This document shows, in pieces, positions 8,938 through 18,156 of a stretch of DNA of 64,000 nucleotides. The stretch comes from Xylophilus ampelinus (GTDB taxonomy: Bacteria > Pseudomonadota > Gammaproteobacteria > Burkholderiales > Burkholderiaceae_C): assembly GCF_003217575.1 (NCBI RefSeq), contig NZ_QJTC01000006.1, forward strand, positions 62,001 through 126,000. Reading direction: 5' to 3'. The notes beneath the pieces were generated by a model. That model did no database searches and was not told where the DNA came from. It saw only the letters and a program-made list of their open reading frames with translations. Every line of letters begins with the position of its first letter. Position 1 is the stretch's first letter. A program made the translations under genes and the position numbers.

Positions 8938-10224
8938 TCAGCCCAGGACGATGCGGTTGCGCCCCTCGCGCTTGGCTTTGTAGAGCGCCCGGTCGGCCCG
9001 CTCCAGCAGGTTGCTCAGGTGCAGGTCGGCGTCGGTCACGCCCGCCATGCCGATGCTGGCGGTCAGCCACTGCATGCCGCAGCCCTCGTCGTGGGGCAGG
9101 GGCAGCTCGGCCACCTGGCGCAGCAGGTGGCGGCCGGCACGCATCGCCTCCTGTTCGTTGGCGCGGTAGAGCACGATGCCGAACTCCTCGCCGCCGAGCC
9201 GGCCGAGCATGTCGGTGCCGGCGATGTGGGAGTTGAGCTTCTGCACGAAATCCACCAGCACCCGGTCGCCCTCCTGGTGGCCGAAGCGGTCGTTGACCGC
9301 CTTGAAGTGGTCGATGTCGATCATCATCAGCGCGAACCAGGTGCCGCCCTGCCGGTACCGGGCCAGGCAGGATTCGGCGTGCTGCAGGAAGGCGCGGCGG
9401 TTGGCGCTGCCGGTGAGGGTGTCGGTGTGCGCCATCCGCTGCAGCTCGCGCTCCAGGTTCTTGCGCTGGGTCACGTCGCGCCAGAGGCCTTCGACGCCGG
9501 CGAAGTTGCCCTGCGCGTCGCGCAGCGCCCGGCTGCTGATCGAGATGTCGATCACCCGGCCGTCCTTGCGCACCATCTGGCCCGGGAAATCCGACACTTC
9601 GCCGCGCACCATGATCGCCTGCTTGAGCGCGTCGCGGTCGGCGGCGGTCGGGTACCAGGCTTCGGCCTTGCGGCCGATGATGTCCTCGGGTTCCTGGCCC
9701 AGCACCCGGCGCACCGCGGGGCCGACGGTGAGCACCACGCCCTGGGCGTCGGTGCGGTAGTAGACGTCCTGCATGTTCTCGAAGAGTTCGCGGAAGCTGC
9801 GCTCGCTCTCGCGCAGCCGGGCGTCCATGTCTCTCAGGCCGGTCATGTCCATCGCGCTCACCAGGACCGCCGGCGCGTCTTCGTGCACGATCGTGCTGCT
9901 GCAGATCAGCAGCATCCGCAGATTCCCGCGGCAGGTGCGGGCCCGCATCCTGGTGGGGGTGTCGGGCAGGTCGGTGGCCTGCAGGCCCGAGTTGCGGTGC
10001 TGGGAGCGGGTCTGGTTCAGCGGATGCACGAAATCCAGCGCATCGCAGCCGATCAACTGCTCTTCGCGCCCGGCCTCCAGCAGTGCCAGGCAGGCCGGGT
10101 TTACCCGGACCACCCGTCCGTCGGCGATCACCATGACGGCGCTGGGCAGCATCTGGAAGAATTCGGGCGGTGGAGCAGCCATGCGGTGGGCAGGTCGGTA
10201 GGGCCGAGTCGGCTTTCGGCGCAT
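8938..10224 (-). CDS. PAS-PAS-GGDEF diguanylate cyclase
   Basis: Makes the second messenger cyclic di-GMP. The 428-residue product has no clear membrane segment. Two PAS sensor domains are read at about 30-130 and 140-265 (the second with ELFENMQDVYYRTDAQG and a PAC end VEGLWRDVTQRK). A GGDEF domain follows at about 265-428 with DTLTGSANRRAF, MMIDIDHFKAVNDRFGH and the active motif RLGGEEFG. Five residues before GGEEF the inhibitory-site position reads AGTD, not RxxD, so product inhibition is probably absent. The start is uncertain: ATGs at 10224 and 10182 both lack a good ribosome site. Confidence 0.88.
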   Translation of the reverse strand: MRRKPTRPYRPAHRMAAPPPEFFQMLPSAVMVIADGRVVRVNPACLALLEAGREEQLIGCDALDFVHPLNQTRSQHRNSGLQATDLPDTPTRMRARTCRGNLRMLLICSSTIVHEDAPAVLVSAMDMTGLRDMDARLRESERSFRELFENMQDVYYRTDAQGVVLTVGPAVRRVLGQEPEDIIGRKAEAWYPTAADRDALKQAIMVRGEVSDFPGQMVRKDGRVIDISISSRALRDAQGNFAGVEGLWRDVTQRKNLERELQRMAHTDTLTGSANRRAFLQHAESCLARYRQGGTWFALMMIDIDHFKAVNDRFGHQEGDRVLVDFVQKLNSHIAGTDMLGRLGGEEFGIVLYRANEQEAMRAGRHLLRQVAELPLPHDEGCGMQWLTASIGMAGVTDADLHLSNLLERADRALYKAKREGRNRIVLG

Positions 10225-10357
10225 ATTAGCCCGGCCGCGCGGGCCGCGACGTATCGCAGTTCCGGTATTGACAGCGCACGCCGAACCTCCGGGGCGCGGC
10301 CGGCCGGCGCGGGCTTGGCTACCATAGTCCTTCCATCCACCGAGCGCGCCCCCCCCC

Positions 10358-11539
10358 ATGTCATTGCCCTTCGCCTCCCGCCTCCAGAACGTGGAGACCT
10401 CCGCGATCCGCGAACTGTTCAAGCTGCTCGGCAAGCCCGGCATCGTCAGTTTCGCCGGCGGCTTTCCCGACAGCGCGATGTTCGACGTGCAGGGCATCCA
10501 GGAAGCCAGCGCCGGCGCCATCGCGGAAGAACCGGGCGCGCTGCAGTACGGCGCCACCGAAGGCTACGAGCCGCTGCGCGAACAGCTCAGCGCCTTCATG
10601 GCAGCCAAGGGCGTCGAGGTCGCGCCGCAGGGCCTGATCGTGACCACCGGCAGCCAGCAAGCGCTCGACCTGATCGGCAAGACCCTGATCGACCCTGGCG
10701 ACAAGGTCATCGTCGAAGGCCCGACCTTCCTCGCCACGATCCAGTGCTTCCGGCTCTACGGCGCCGACTTGGTCAGCGCGCCGGTCGATGCCGAAGGCGT
10801 GCGGACCGACGCGCTGGAGCGGCTGATCGTCGAACACAAGCCGAAGTTCGTCTACCTGATCCCCACCTTCGGCAACCCGAGCGGCGCACTGCTTAACCTG
10901 GAGCGCCGCCGCAAGGTGCTGGAGCTGGCGGGCAAGCACCGGGTGCTGGTGGTGGAGGACGACCCGTACGGCGACCTGTATTTCGGCGAGCCGCCGCCGC
11001 CCAGCATCCTGGCCCTGACCGCCGAGGTGCCGGGCAGCCGCGACTGGGTGGTGCACTGCGGCAGCCTCAGCAAGGTGCTGAGCCCCGGCCTGCGGGTCGG
11101 CTGGATGATCGCCCCGGCGGCGATGCTGGGCAACGCCACCATGTGCAAGCAGTTCAGCGATGCGCACACCAGCACCTTCGCCCAGGCCACCGCCGCGCGG
11201 TACCTCAAGAGCGGCCGCATGCCGGCGACGCTGGCCCGCGTGCGCGAGGTCTACGGCGAGCGGGCCGCCGCGATGGGCGCGGCGCTGCAGCGCGAACTGG
11301 GCGACGCGATCGCCTTCACCCGGCCGCGCGGCGGGCTTTTCTTCTGGGCGGCGCTGACCGGCGCCGGGCAGGATGCGCGCGACTTCGCCCGACGGGCGAT
11401 CGAGCAGGGCGTCGCCTTCGTGCCGGGTGCACCGTTCTTCGCGGCAAATCCCGATGTCGCGACGCTCCGGCTGAGCTTCGCCACCGCCGATATCGCGCGG
11501 ATCGAGGAAGGCATCGCGCGGCTCAAGCGCGCGCTGTAG
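10358..11539 (+). CDS. PLP-dependent aminotransferase (class I/II, 2-aminoadipate/LysN-like)
   Basis: Transfers amino groups between amino acids and 2-oxo acids. The 393-residue product has the fold-type I layout: KPGIVSFAGGFPDSAMF at the N-terminus, GALQYGATEGYEPLRE, TTGSQQALDLIGKTL, IPTFGNPSGALL, and the PLP lysine in GSLSKVLSPGLRVGW near residue 235. The FAGGxPD and QYGxTEGYxPLR signatures place it with the MocR-like/2-aminoadipate and aromatic transaminases. No DNA-binding domain is attached. It is a monocistronic gene between two diguanylate cyclases, which gives no hint of the pathway. Confidence 0.88.
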   Translation: MSLPFASRLQNVETSAIRELFKLLGKPGIVSFAGGFPDSAMFDVQGIQEASAGAIAEEPGALQYGATEGYEPLREQLSAFMAAKGVEVAPQGLIVTTGSQQALDLIGKTLIDPGDKVIVEGPTFLATIQCFRLYGADLVSAPVDAEGVRTDALERLIVEHKPKFVYLIPTFGNPSGALLNLERRRKVLELAGKHRVLVVEDDPYGDLYFGEPPPPSILALTAEVPGSRDWVVHCGSLSKVLSPGLRVGWMIAPAAMLGNATMCKQFSDAHTSTFAQATAARYLKSGRMPATLARVREVYGERAAAMGAALQRELGDAIAFTRPRGGLFFWAALTGAGQDARDFARRAIEQGVAFVPGAPFFAANPDVATLRLSFATADIARIEEGIARLKRAL

Positions 11540-11653
11540 GGCAAGGGGCGGGCGGGGCGATACGGGTGCTCGGCCTGCCCGCCGCCCGTATGCCGGTGGC
11601 GATCGCGCGCTGCGGGGCGTAGCGCACGGCCCGATCCGCCAGAACGCCGCGAT

Positions 11654-11673
11654 ATTTTAACCCTGGTTAAAAT
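11654..11673. promoter_or_regulatory. Perfect palindrome (operator-like) at diguanylate cyclase start
   Basis: attttaacc-ct-ggttaaaat is a 20-base palindrome with 9-base arms. It lies immediately upstream of the diguanylate cyclase gene and overlaps the first possible ATG (11672), so the ATG at 11681 may be the real start. Its size and symmetry suit a TetR/MarR-type repressor site, but no cognate regulator is adjacent. Confidence 0.5.
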
Positions 11674-13174
11674 GCGGCCCATGAAGATCCAGACTTCGGA
11701 AAAGCGATTGATCTTTTTCCTGGTTCCCTTGCTGGTGGCGTTCCAGGTGGCGGCTTTCGTGTCGATGCGCTACGCCAATCGCAGCATCGCGATGGGCACG
11801 CTCGACAACGAGCTGGAATCCGGCGCGCAAGTGTTCCAGTTCGCCCTGGCCCAGCGCACCCAGTATCTCTCGCAGGCGACCGACCTGGTGGCCAAGGACT
11901 TCGGCTTTCGGGAGGCGGTGACCAACAGCCACCCGGCGACGGTCGAGTCGGCGCTCAAGAACCAGATGCTGCGCATGGGCGCGAATCTGGTGGTGCTGGC
12001 GGACTTGAAGGGCGGGGTGGTGGCCCGGTCCACGTCCGACGGGTCGCTGGAGCCGGCCGATTTCGGCGCGCTGCGTCGCGACGTGCTGGCCGCCAAGGTG
12101 GGTGAAGGCGACATGCGTCTGTCCAAACTGCTGCCGCTGCGGGTGGACGAACAGCGCAGCGTGCTCTACCAGTGGATTCATGCGACGGTACGCACGCCGA
12201 TGCCCACCGCCCGGCTCGTCTTCGCCTTCGAGATCGACGATGCCGCCGCGGTCGAGCTCAAGCAGATGACCAACCTGGATTTCGTCTTCATGTCGCGCAA
12301 CGCAGACGGCAGCTGGCGGGTGCATGCCTCGTCGCTCGATCCCCAGGCGCAGACGACCACCCGCACCCAGATCGAACACGCGCCCGAAGGCTTCTGGACC
12401 TTGCGGGCCCAGGACGAGAACTTCCGCATGCTGACGCTGAACCTGGGCGGCGCCGCCGACCCGACCGCCGTGGTGGCGCTGGTAGGCAAATCCTTCCGGC
12501 CGGTGATGGGACCCTTCAGGCAGCTGGAGCGGTTGACCGGCACCTTCGTGCTGCTGAGCGCGCTGTTGTCGGTCTTCACGGTGTACCGGGTGACGCATCG
12601 GATCGTGGCGCCGCTGGAGACGGTGGTGTTCCAGGACGGTCTGACGAAGCTCGCCAATCGGCGCCTCTTCGAGCTGAACCTGCACACCGCCTCGCAGAAT
12701 TTGAAGACGCTCGGCCGCGGCTACTGTGTGATGGTGATGGATCTGAACAAGTTCAAGGCGGTCAACGACACGTGGGGCCACGCCGCCGGCGACCAGGTAC
12801 TGCAGGTGGCCGCCAAGCGCATCCACCACGCGATCCGCAATTCGGACACGGTGGCACGTCTGGGCGGCGACGAGTTCGCGCTGCTGCTGATCACCGACGA
12901 CCGGCAGCGGGCCGGCGAGATCGCGGCGCAGATCGTCGAGAGCGTGAAGCGGCCGATCGGGCTGGCGTGCGGCACCCGGGTGGACGTGGGGGTCAGCATC
13001 GGCATCGCGGTGGCACCGCACGACAGCCGGGTCAACGACACCCTGCTGCAGCTGGCCGACGAGGCGATGTACGCGGCCAAGCAGGGCAGCACCGGCTTCG
13101 CCTTCGCCCGGGCAGAGACGGCGCAGCCGGACGCCGCGCCGGTGTCCGAGCCGGTATCCGAGCCGGCGGTTTGA
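11672..13174 (+). CDS. Membrane-anchored sensor diguanylate cyclase
   Basis: Cyclic-di-GMP synthase with a periplasmic sensor, 500 residues. Membrane segment 1 is at about 12-33 and segment 2 at about 287-308; between them lies a 250-residue extracytoplasmic region with Cache-like character (not verified). The GGDEF domain (about 320-480) has DGLTKLANRRLF, DLNKFKAVNDTWGH and RLGGDEFA. The product-inhibition site is intact: RNSD lies five residues before GGDEF. The tail is PE-rich. A second ATG at 11681 is likelier if the overlapping palindrome (11654-11673) is an operator. It ends 110 bases before the stop of the convergent NRPS. Confidence 0.9.
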   Translation: MRPMKIQTSEKRLIFFLVPLLVAFQVAAFVSMRYANRSIAMGTLDNELESGAQVFQFALAQRTQYLSQATDLVAKDFGFREAVTNSHPATVESALKNQMLRMGANLVVLADLKGGVVARSTSDGSLEPADFGALRRDVLAAKVGEGDMRLSKLLPLRVDEQRSVLYQWIHATVRTPMPTARLVFAFEIDDAAAVELKQMTNLDFVFMSRNADGSWRVHASSLDPQAQTTTRTQIEHAPEGFWTLRAQDENFRMLTLNLGGAADPTAVVALVGKSFRPVMGPFRQLERLTGTFVLLSALLSVFTVYRVTHRIVAPLETVVFQDGLTKLANRRLFELNLHTASQNLKTLGRGYCVMVMDLNKFKAVNDTWGHAAGDQVLQVAAKRIHHAIRNSDTVARLGGDEFALLLITDDRQRAGEIAAQIVESVKRPIGLACGTRVDVGVSIGIAVAPHDSRVNDTLLQLADEAMYAAKQGSTGFAFARAETAQPDAAPVSEPVSEPAV

Positions 13175-13283
13175 AGCCCCTCGGTGCGCGTGCGCTCGAT
13201 GTGTACAGGCCGCAGCGGCACGCGGCGGGGGCCGATGGAGACCATGCCGACCTGTGGGATGGAATGCCTTCGTGGGCAGCGGC

Positions 13284-16200
13284 TCAGTTCGATGGGCACC
13301 CGTCCGGGCCAGGTCCGCCCGCGAGCGCACCTCCGGCCGACACGGGTGCTGCATACACCGGCTGCGGGACCGTACGGGCCGCCGTGTCCTGCGCTATCTC
13401 GATGCCGGGCGCACAGGACACCGCGTTGGAAAGGACCTGGTCGGCCGGCGGTCCGCCGGCAAGGGCCTGGCTGATCCTGCCGCCCAGGTCTTTGGCATGC
13501 AGCGGGTCCATCATGGACAGGTGGTCGCCCCCCACCGTGATGTGGATCTCGCGTTCCACCAGATGCGCCCATCCGTTGCGCGTCCGGTCGATCTTGCGCT
13601 CCTGCGCCGCCGCGAACAGGGTCAGGGTGACGGGCAGCCGCGGCGGCATGTAGTGGCCGAGCGCGGACAGCATGCCGTGCCATACGGCCAGGTGGCGCAT
13701 GGCATTTTCGGGGGGCAGATCGGCGGGCAGCAGTCTGGCTACCTGTGTGGCGATGTCCAGGTGTACGCTGTCGCCGGACACGGCCATGCCGTGCAGCCGG
13801 GCGCGCAGAAGGTGCGGCTCGCATTTCAGCAGGTCGCCGAGGACGGCGATCGGCGGTATGGCACCGCGCCCCTGGCGCGTAAAACCGGCGCTGTAGGCCG
13901 ACGGGCTGGGCGTGTCGATCAGGCCGATGAAACTGACGGCTTCACCGGCGGCCAGCAGCTGGTGCGCCATTTCGTAGGCGACCGTTCCCCCAGCCGACCA
14001 GCCGGCCAGCCGGTACGGGCCGTGCGGCTGGACATGCCGTATCGCGTCCAGGTAGGCTGCGGCCATCTCCTGCACGCAGTAGAGTGGCCGCTCGCCCGCT
14101 AGAAAGCCGATGGCAGTCAGGCCGTAGACCGGAATATCGGCGTCGATGCCCGGCAGCAGCCCCCGTATGTAGCCGACCTCGCCCCCCCCGGGGTTGGCGA
14201 AGAACACCGGCTGCGCCCGGCCGGTGCGCCGGAACGCGGTGAGATGCGGAGGCAGCGCGGCCTGGCGGGCTTCCGTGATTGAACAAGCGAAATCGAGCAG
14301 CCGGGCATTCGCGAACAGCTTGCCCAGGACCACTTCCACACCCAGTGTGCCGTGCAGCCGGGCGACCATCCGCACGGCGAGCAGGGAATGTCCGCCGAGT
14401 TCGAAGAAGTTGTCGTGGCGGCCGACGCGGTCGATCCCCAGCAGCTCGGCCCAGAGGGTGGCCAGGGCCTGCTCGTCCGGCCCCTGGGGCGCCTCGTAGG
14501 CGCTGCGCGCGAACGCCTGGTCTTCTGGCGCGGGCAGCGCCTTGCGGTCGAGCTTGCCGTTGGGCGTCAGGGGCAGTGCCGCCAGCGCCACGTAGGCCGC
14601 CGGCACCATGTACGGCGGCAGTCCCTGGGCGGCGTGCTGGCGCAGCGCATCGGCCTGCAGCGTGTCCGCGCCGGTGTAGTAGGCCACCAGGCGAACATCG
14701 CCGGGCGCATCCTCGCGCGCCAGCACCACCACCTCGCGCACGCCGGGCACCTGGGCCAGGCGCGCCTCGATCTCGCCGGGCTCGATGCGGAATCCGCGGA
14801 TCTTGACCTGCTGGTCGTTGCGGCCGAGGTATTCGATGCTGCCGTCGGACAGCCAGCGGCCCAGGTCGCCGCTGCGGTAGAGGCGGGCGCCGGGCACGAA
14901 GGGGTCGTCGAGGAAGCGCTCGGCCGTCAGCTGCGGCCGGTTGAGGTAGCCGCGGGCCACGCCGCCGCCGCCGATGTAGAGCTCGCCCTGCACGCCGATC
15001 GGCACCGGCTGCATGCGGGCGTCCAGGATATAGATGCGCAGGTGCGGCAGCCGCACGCCGATGGGGCTGAAGCCCGCGCGGTCCGCATCGCCCGCTTGGA
15101 GCGCGTGGCAGGTCACGTGCACCGTGGTCTCGGTGATGCCGTACATGTTGAACAGCTGCGTCGCCGCCGGATCGTTGCGCGCGAACCAGGGCTTGAGCGT
15201 GTGCGGCTCCAGCGCCTCGCCGCCGAAGACCACGCAGCGCAGGCGATGCGCGCGCGTGCTCTGCGTTCGCGCCGCCGCCAGTTGCCGGAACGCGCTGGGT
15301 GTCTGGTTGAGCACGGTCACGCCTTGTTCGCAGAGCAGTTCGTAGAACGCGTCCGGCGCGCGCGCGATGGCCGTCGGCACGACCACGAGGCGGCCGCCGT
15401 GCAGCAGCGCACCCCAGATCTCCCACACGGAGAAATCGAAGGCGACGGAGTGGAACAGGCTCCACACGTCCTGGCTGTCGAAGCGGAAGCGGTCGCGGGT
15501 GGCGTCGAAGAGCCGGGCGACCTGGGCATGCTCGACCATCACGCCCTTGGGCTGGCCGGTGGAGCCCGAGGTGTAGATCACGTAGGCCAGGTGGTGCGGG
15601 TCCAGGCCGCCCGGTGGGAGGTCGTCCGCGTCGTCCAGGCCGTCGTCCGCGTCGTCGGCCTGCACGTCTATCACGGTGAAACGGTCGGCCATCTCGCCCA
15701 CGGCGCTGCGGCCGGTGTGGTCGAGCAGCAGCATGGCGGGCTGACTGTCGTCGAGGATGGCGCCCAGCCGCGCCGACGCATGGGCCGGATCCAGCGGCAC
15801 ATAAGCGCCGCCGGCCTTGAGCACGGCCAGGATCGCCACCACTAGCGCCGGGCTGCGCTCCAGGCACAGGGCGACCAGGCGGTCGGGGCCTACGCCCTGC
15901 GCGCGCAACTGCCGCGCCAGGAGGTTGGCCCGCGTGTTGAGCGCGTGGTAGCTGAGCGTCCGCGCGCCGTGGACCAGGGCGGTGGCCTGCGGCGTTCGGC
16001 GCACCTGGGCCTCGAACCGTTGGTGTATGCACAGCCCTGCTGAGCGCGCCGGTACCGTGTGGTTCCAGTGCACCAGCACCTGCTCGCGTTCGGCGGGATC
16101 GAGCAGCGCCAGCGCGCCAGCCGGCTGCGCACCACCGTCTGCCAGCACCGCATGCAGAAGGTGTTCGAAACGCCGGCGTATCACCTCCACAGCGGCACGG

Positions 16201-17474
16201 TCCAGGAATGCGACGTTGTGGTTGAACTCGAGCGTCACGGGCTCGCCGGGGTTGTAGTCGCACAGGCGCAGGGCCAGCGGGGTCTGCTCGAAGCCGTTGT
16301 GCAGGTACAAAGCGGTCCAGGCCGGCGTGCTTTGCTCGACCAGCCCCGAGAAACTCGCCATGGCCAGGGTGATGTCGAAGAGTTGCGGGCGGCCGTGGCG
16401 GGCGAGGTTCAGCGTGCGGTTGAGGTCGGCGACCGGATAACGCTGGTGGCGGTAGCAGCTTCGCAGCTCGGCGGCGACATCCCGAATCAGCAGGGCGAAT
16501 GGCCGGTCCGGGTCGACGGCGATGCGGACCGGGATGACCGACGAGAACATGCCGAGGGTCAGTCTGTCCCGTGCGGTGCGGTTGTGCACCGGCACGCCGA
16601 TCACTACCTCGTCGGTGGCATGGGTGCGGGAAAAAAGCACGGCTATCAGGGCCAGCAGGCAGTGCGGCACCGAGCCGCCGGCGGCGGCGGCGAAGGTCTC
16701 GAGCCGCGCATACAGACCGCGGTCGATCTCCCACGGTACCGAGGGTACGCGCACCGCCTGCGCACCCCGCCGGGCCGGGTCCGCGATCAGGAGCGGAGCG
16801 GGCATCCGGGAGAAGCGTTCGTTCCAGAACTGGGCATCGCGTTTGTAGCGGGGCGAGTCCAGGTAGGCCCGGTCGTCGGCCAGGAACTCGCGGTACGACG
16901 TGCCGGCCGGCGATGCCGATACGTCGCCCCGGACCCGGCGCCGGTAACTTGCGAGCACCAACGCCACCACGTGGGTGCAGCTGAATCCGTCCAGGATCAC
17001 ATGGTGGCCGTAGAACAGCCAGTGGTGGCGCGTCGGACCGATGCGCACCAGCTGCGATGCCCAGAGGCGCGCGCCATGCAGCGCGAAGGGCGTGCCGAAA
17101 ACGGCCCTCAGGTGCTGCTCCGAGCGGGCCTCGGCGTCGGCATGCGCCGAGAAGTCGTGGCAGGGCAGCTCGAAGTCGATGCGCGGCATCACCTGCTGCA
17201 CGGCCAGATCGGCATCGCGGTGCAGCCTCAGCCGCAGTCCGTCGTGGGCATGGGCGACCTCGTGGATCGCGGCCTCCAGCAGCGCCGGGTCGAGTTCGCC
17301 ATCCAGATGCAAGATCGTACCGATGTTGTAGCACGGCATGTCGTGATGGAGCATCTGGTCGAACCAGATCACCTGCTGCACCGATGCGAGGGGGTGCATG
17401 GCAGGCATCTCGGGCAACGGGCAGGCTGCGGCCGGCGGCGTCTGGTTTTGCGGATGCACGAGCGCAGAGTTCAT
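13284..17474 (-). CDS. Single-module NRPS (C-A-PCP-TE), predicted threonine-activating
   Basis: Large peptide synthetase of 1396 residues, starting at the ATG at 17474 behind gaggggct. Domains: condensation (about 45-460) with intact HHVILDG (His 157); adenylation (about 480-960) with TSGSTGQPKG, FGGEALEP and NMYGITETTVHVT; carrier protein with GGHSL (Ser 1030); thioesterase (about 1090-1340) with GWSAGG (Ser 1160) and a late GGDH. The C-A-PCP-TE layout is that of EntF. Pocket residues read off the motifs (D-F-W-N-V-G-M-V-H) resemble threonine codes of pseudomonad lipopeptides; this is my recollection, not a prediction run. No second NRPS, MbtH protein, phosphopantetheinyl transferase or exporter is adjacent, so the acyl donor is unknown. 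Confidence 0.93.
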   Translation of the reverse strand: MNSALVHPQNQTPPAAACPLPEMPAMHPLASVQQVIWFDQMLHHDMPCYNIGTILHLDGELDPALLEAAIHEVAHAHDGLRLRLHRDADLAVQQVMPRIDFELPCHDFSAHADAEARSEQHLRAVFGTPFALHGARLWASQLVRIGPTRHHWLFYGHHVILDGFSCTHVVALVLASYRRRVRGDVSASPAGTSYREFLADDRAYLDSPRYKRDAQFWNERFSRMPAPLLIADPARRGAQAVRVPSVPWEIDRGLYARLETFAAAAGGSVPHCLLALIAVLFSRTHATDEVVIGVPVHNRTARDRLTLGMFSSVIPVRIAVDPDRPFALLIRDVAAELRSCYRHQRYPVADLNRTLNLARHGRPQLFDITLAMASFSGLVEQSTPAWTALYLHNGFEQTPLALRLCDYNPGEPVTLEFNHNVAFLDRAAVEVIRRRFEHLLHAVLADGGAQPAGALALLDPAEREQVLVHWNHTVPARSAGLCIHQRFEAQVRRTPQATALVHGARTLSYHALNTRANLLARQLRAQGVGPDRLVALCLERSPALVVAILAVLKAGGAYVPLDPAHASARLGAILDDSQPAMLLLDHTGRSAVGEMADRFTVIDVQADDADDGLDDADDLPPGGLDPHHLAYVIYTSGSTGQPKGVMVEHAQVARLFDATRDRFRFDSQDVWSLFHSVAFDFSVWEIWGALLHGGRLVVVPTAIARAPDAFYELLCEQGVTVLNQTPSAFRQLAAARTQSTRAHRLRCVVFGGEALEPHTLKPWFARNDPAATQLFNMYGITETTVHVTCHALQAGDADRAGFSPIGVRLPHLRIYILDARMQPVPIGVQGELYIGGGGVARGYLNRPQLTAERFLDDPFVPGARLYRSGDLGRWLSDGSIEYLGRNDQQVKIRGFRIEPGEIEARLAQVPGVREVVVLAREDAPGDVRLVAYYTGADTLQADALRQHAAQGLPPYMVPAAYVALAALPLTPNGKLDRKALPAPEDQAFARSAYEAPQGPDEQALATLWAELLGIDRVGRHDNFFELGGHSLLAVRMVARLHGTLGVEVVLGKLFANARLLDFACSITEARQAALPPHLTAFRRTGRAQPVFFANPGGGEVGYIRGLLPGIDADIPVYGLTAIGFLAGERPLYCVQEMAAAYLDAIRHVQPHGPYRLAGWSAGGTVAYEMAHQLLAAGEAVSFIGLIDTPSPSAYSAGFTRQGRGAIPPIAVLGDLLKCEPHLLRARLHGMAVSGDSVHLDIATQVARLLPADLPPENAMRHLAVWHGMLSALGHYMPPRLPVTLTLFAAAQERKIDRTRNGWAHLVEREIHITVGGDHLSMMDPLHAKDLGGRISQALAGGPPADQVLSNAVSCAPGIEIAQDTAARTVPQPVYAAPVSAGGALAGGPGPDGCPSN

Positions 17475-17564
17475 GGACAGAGCCCCTCGTAGATCCGTTC
17501 GCGCCCGGCCCGATCGGCTCGTGCGGTCGGCCGGAAGCACCGCAACCGCATTTAAGGTCCGATG

Positions 17565-17593
17565 AATATTCCAGATAATGGGTGCATTGACAA
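17565..17593 (-). promoter_or_regulatory. Candidate sigma-70 promoter of the NRPS gene
   Basis: On the reverse strand TTGTCA (17593-17588) is followed after 17 bases by AATATT (17570-17565), about 90 bases before the NRPS start. It lies in the 292-base, visibly A/T-rich gap 17475-17766, in which nothing else was found. Match is 5/6 and 4/6 to consensus. Confidence 0.45.
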
Positions 17594-17766
17594 GCCAAAT
17601 GTCCCCAAAGTGACTGAAGTTAATTTTTTGATCGTTTAGCAGTTTGCATGCAACCGCCGGCCGCGGCCGACCTGCAGGGGAGACCCACCATGGCCGCCGG
17701 TGCTCCGGCAGGAGGCTGCCATTTGTCGGATAGCCGGGCGCCGGTGTCTCTCACCGGCCCGGACGG

Positions 17767-18156
17767 TCATTTTCTGGAGAGTGACCGCGGTACGGACCGC
17801 GTACTCCAGACGATCAGGGCCAGCAGCGCCACCTGCACCGGCAGCCGCAGCACCAGCGCCCAGTAGGGCACGCCCGGGAACAGCTCGGGTGCCCGCAGCA
17901 TGTAGAGGTGGGCGGGCGTCACCGCCAGCGTGAGCAGCACCAGGCCCCAGCCCGCGGCCTGCCTGGTCGGGCGCCAGAGCAGGCCGGCGGCGCCCGCCAG
18001 CTCGGCCACGCCCGACCAGAGCACCACCGCGCGCGGCCAGGGCATCCACGGCGGCACGATGCGCATCTCGGCCTCGGTGAAGACGAAGTGCGCGATGCCG
18101 CCCAGGAAGAACCAGAGGAACACGATGGCCACACCGGCCGCGCGGCCGCGGCTCAT
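17767..18156 (-). CDS. DoxX-like small integral membrane protein
   Basis: Small membrane protein, 129 residues, with four hydrophobic segments (about 7-25, 40-60, 66-85 and 100-120). GGIAHFVFTEAEM after segment 1 and GVAELAGAAGLL in segment 2 fit the DoxX/DoxD-like family, whose role is poorly known (some members link to redox or stress handling). The start ATG overlaps the stop of the long efflux-lipoprotein frame (ATGA). This gene was probably originally downstream of msrB, of which only a 3' remnant survives just upstream. Confidence 0.75.
   Translation of the reverse strand: MSRGRAAGVAIVFLWFFLGGIAHFVFTEAEMRIVPPWMPWPRAVVLWSGVAELAGAAGLLWRPTRQAAGWGLVLLTLAVTPAHLYMLRAPELFPGVPYWALVLRLPVQVALLALIVWSTRSVPRSLSRK

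Noticed and set aside
17475-17766. PIP box upstream of the NRPS
   Set aside because: No pair of TTCG elements with 15-base spacing on the NRPS strand in this gap.
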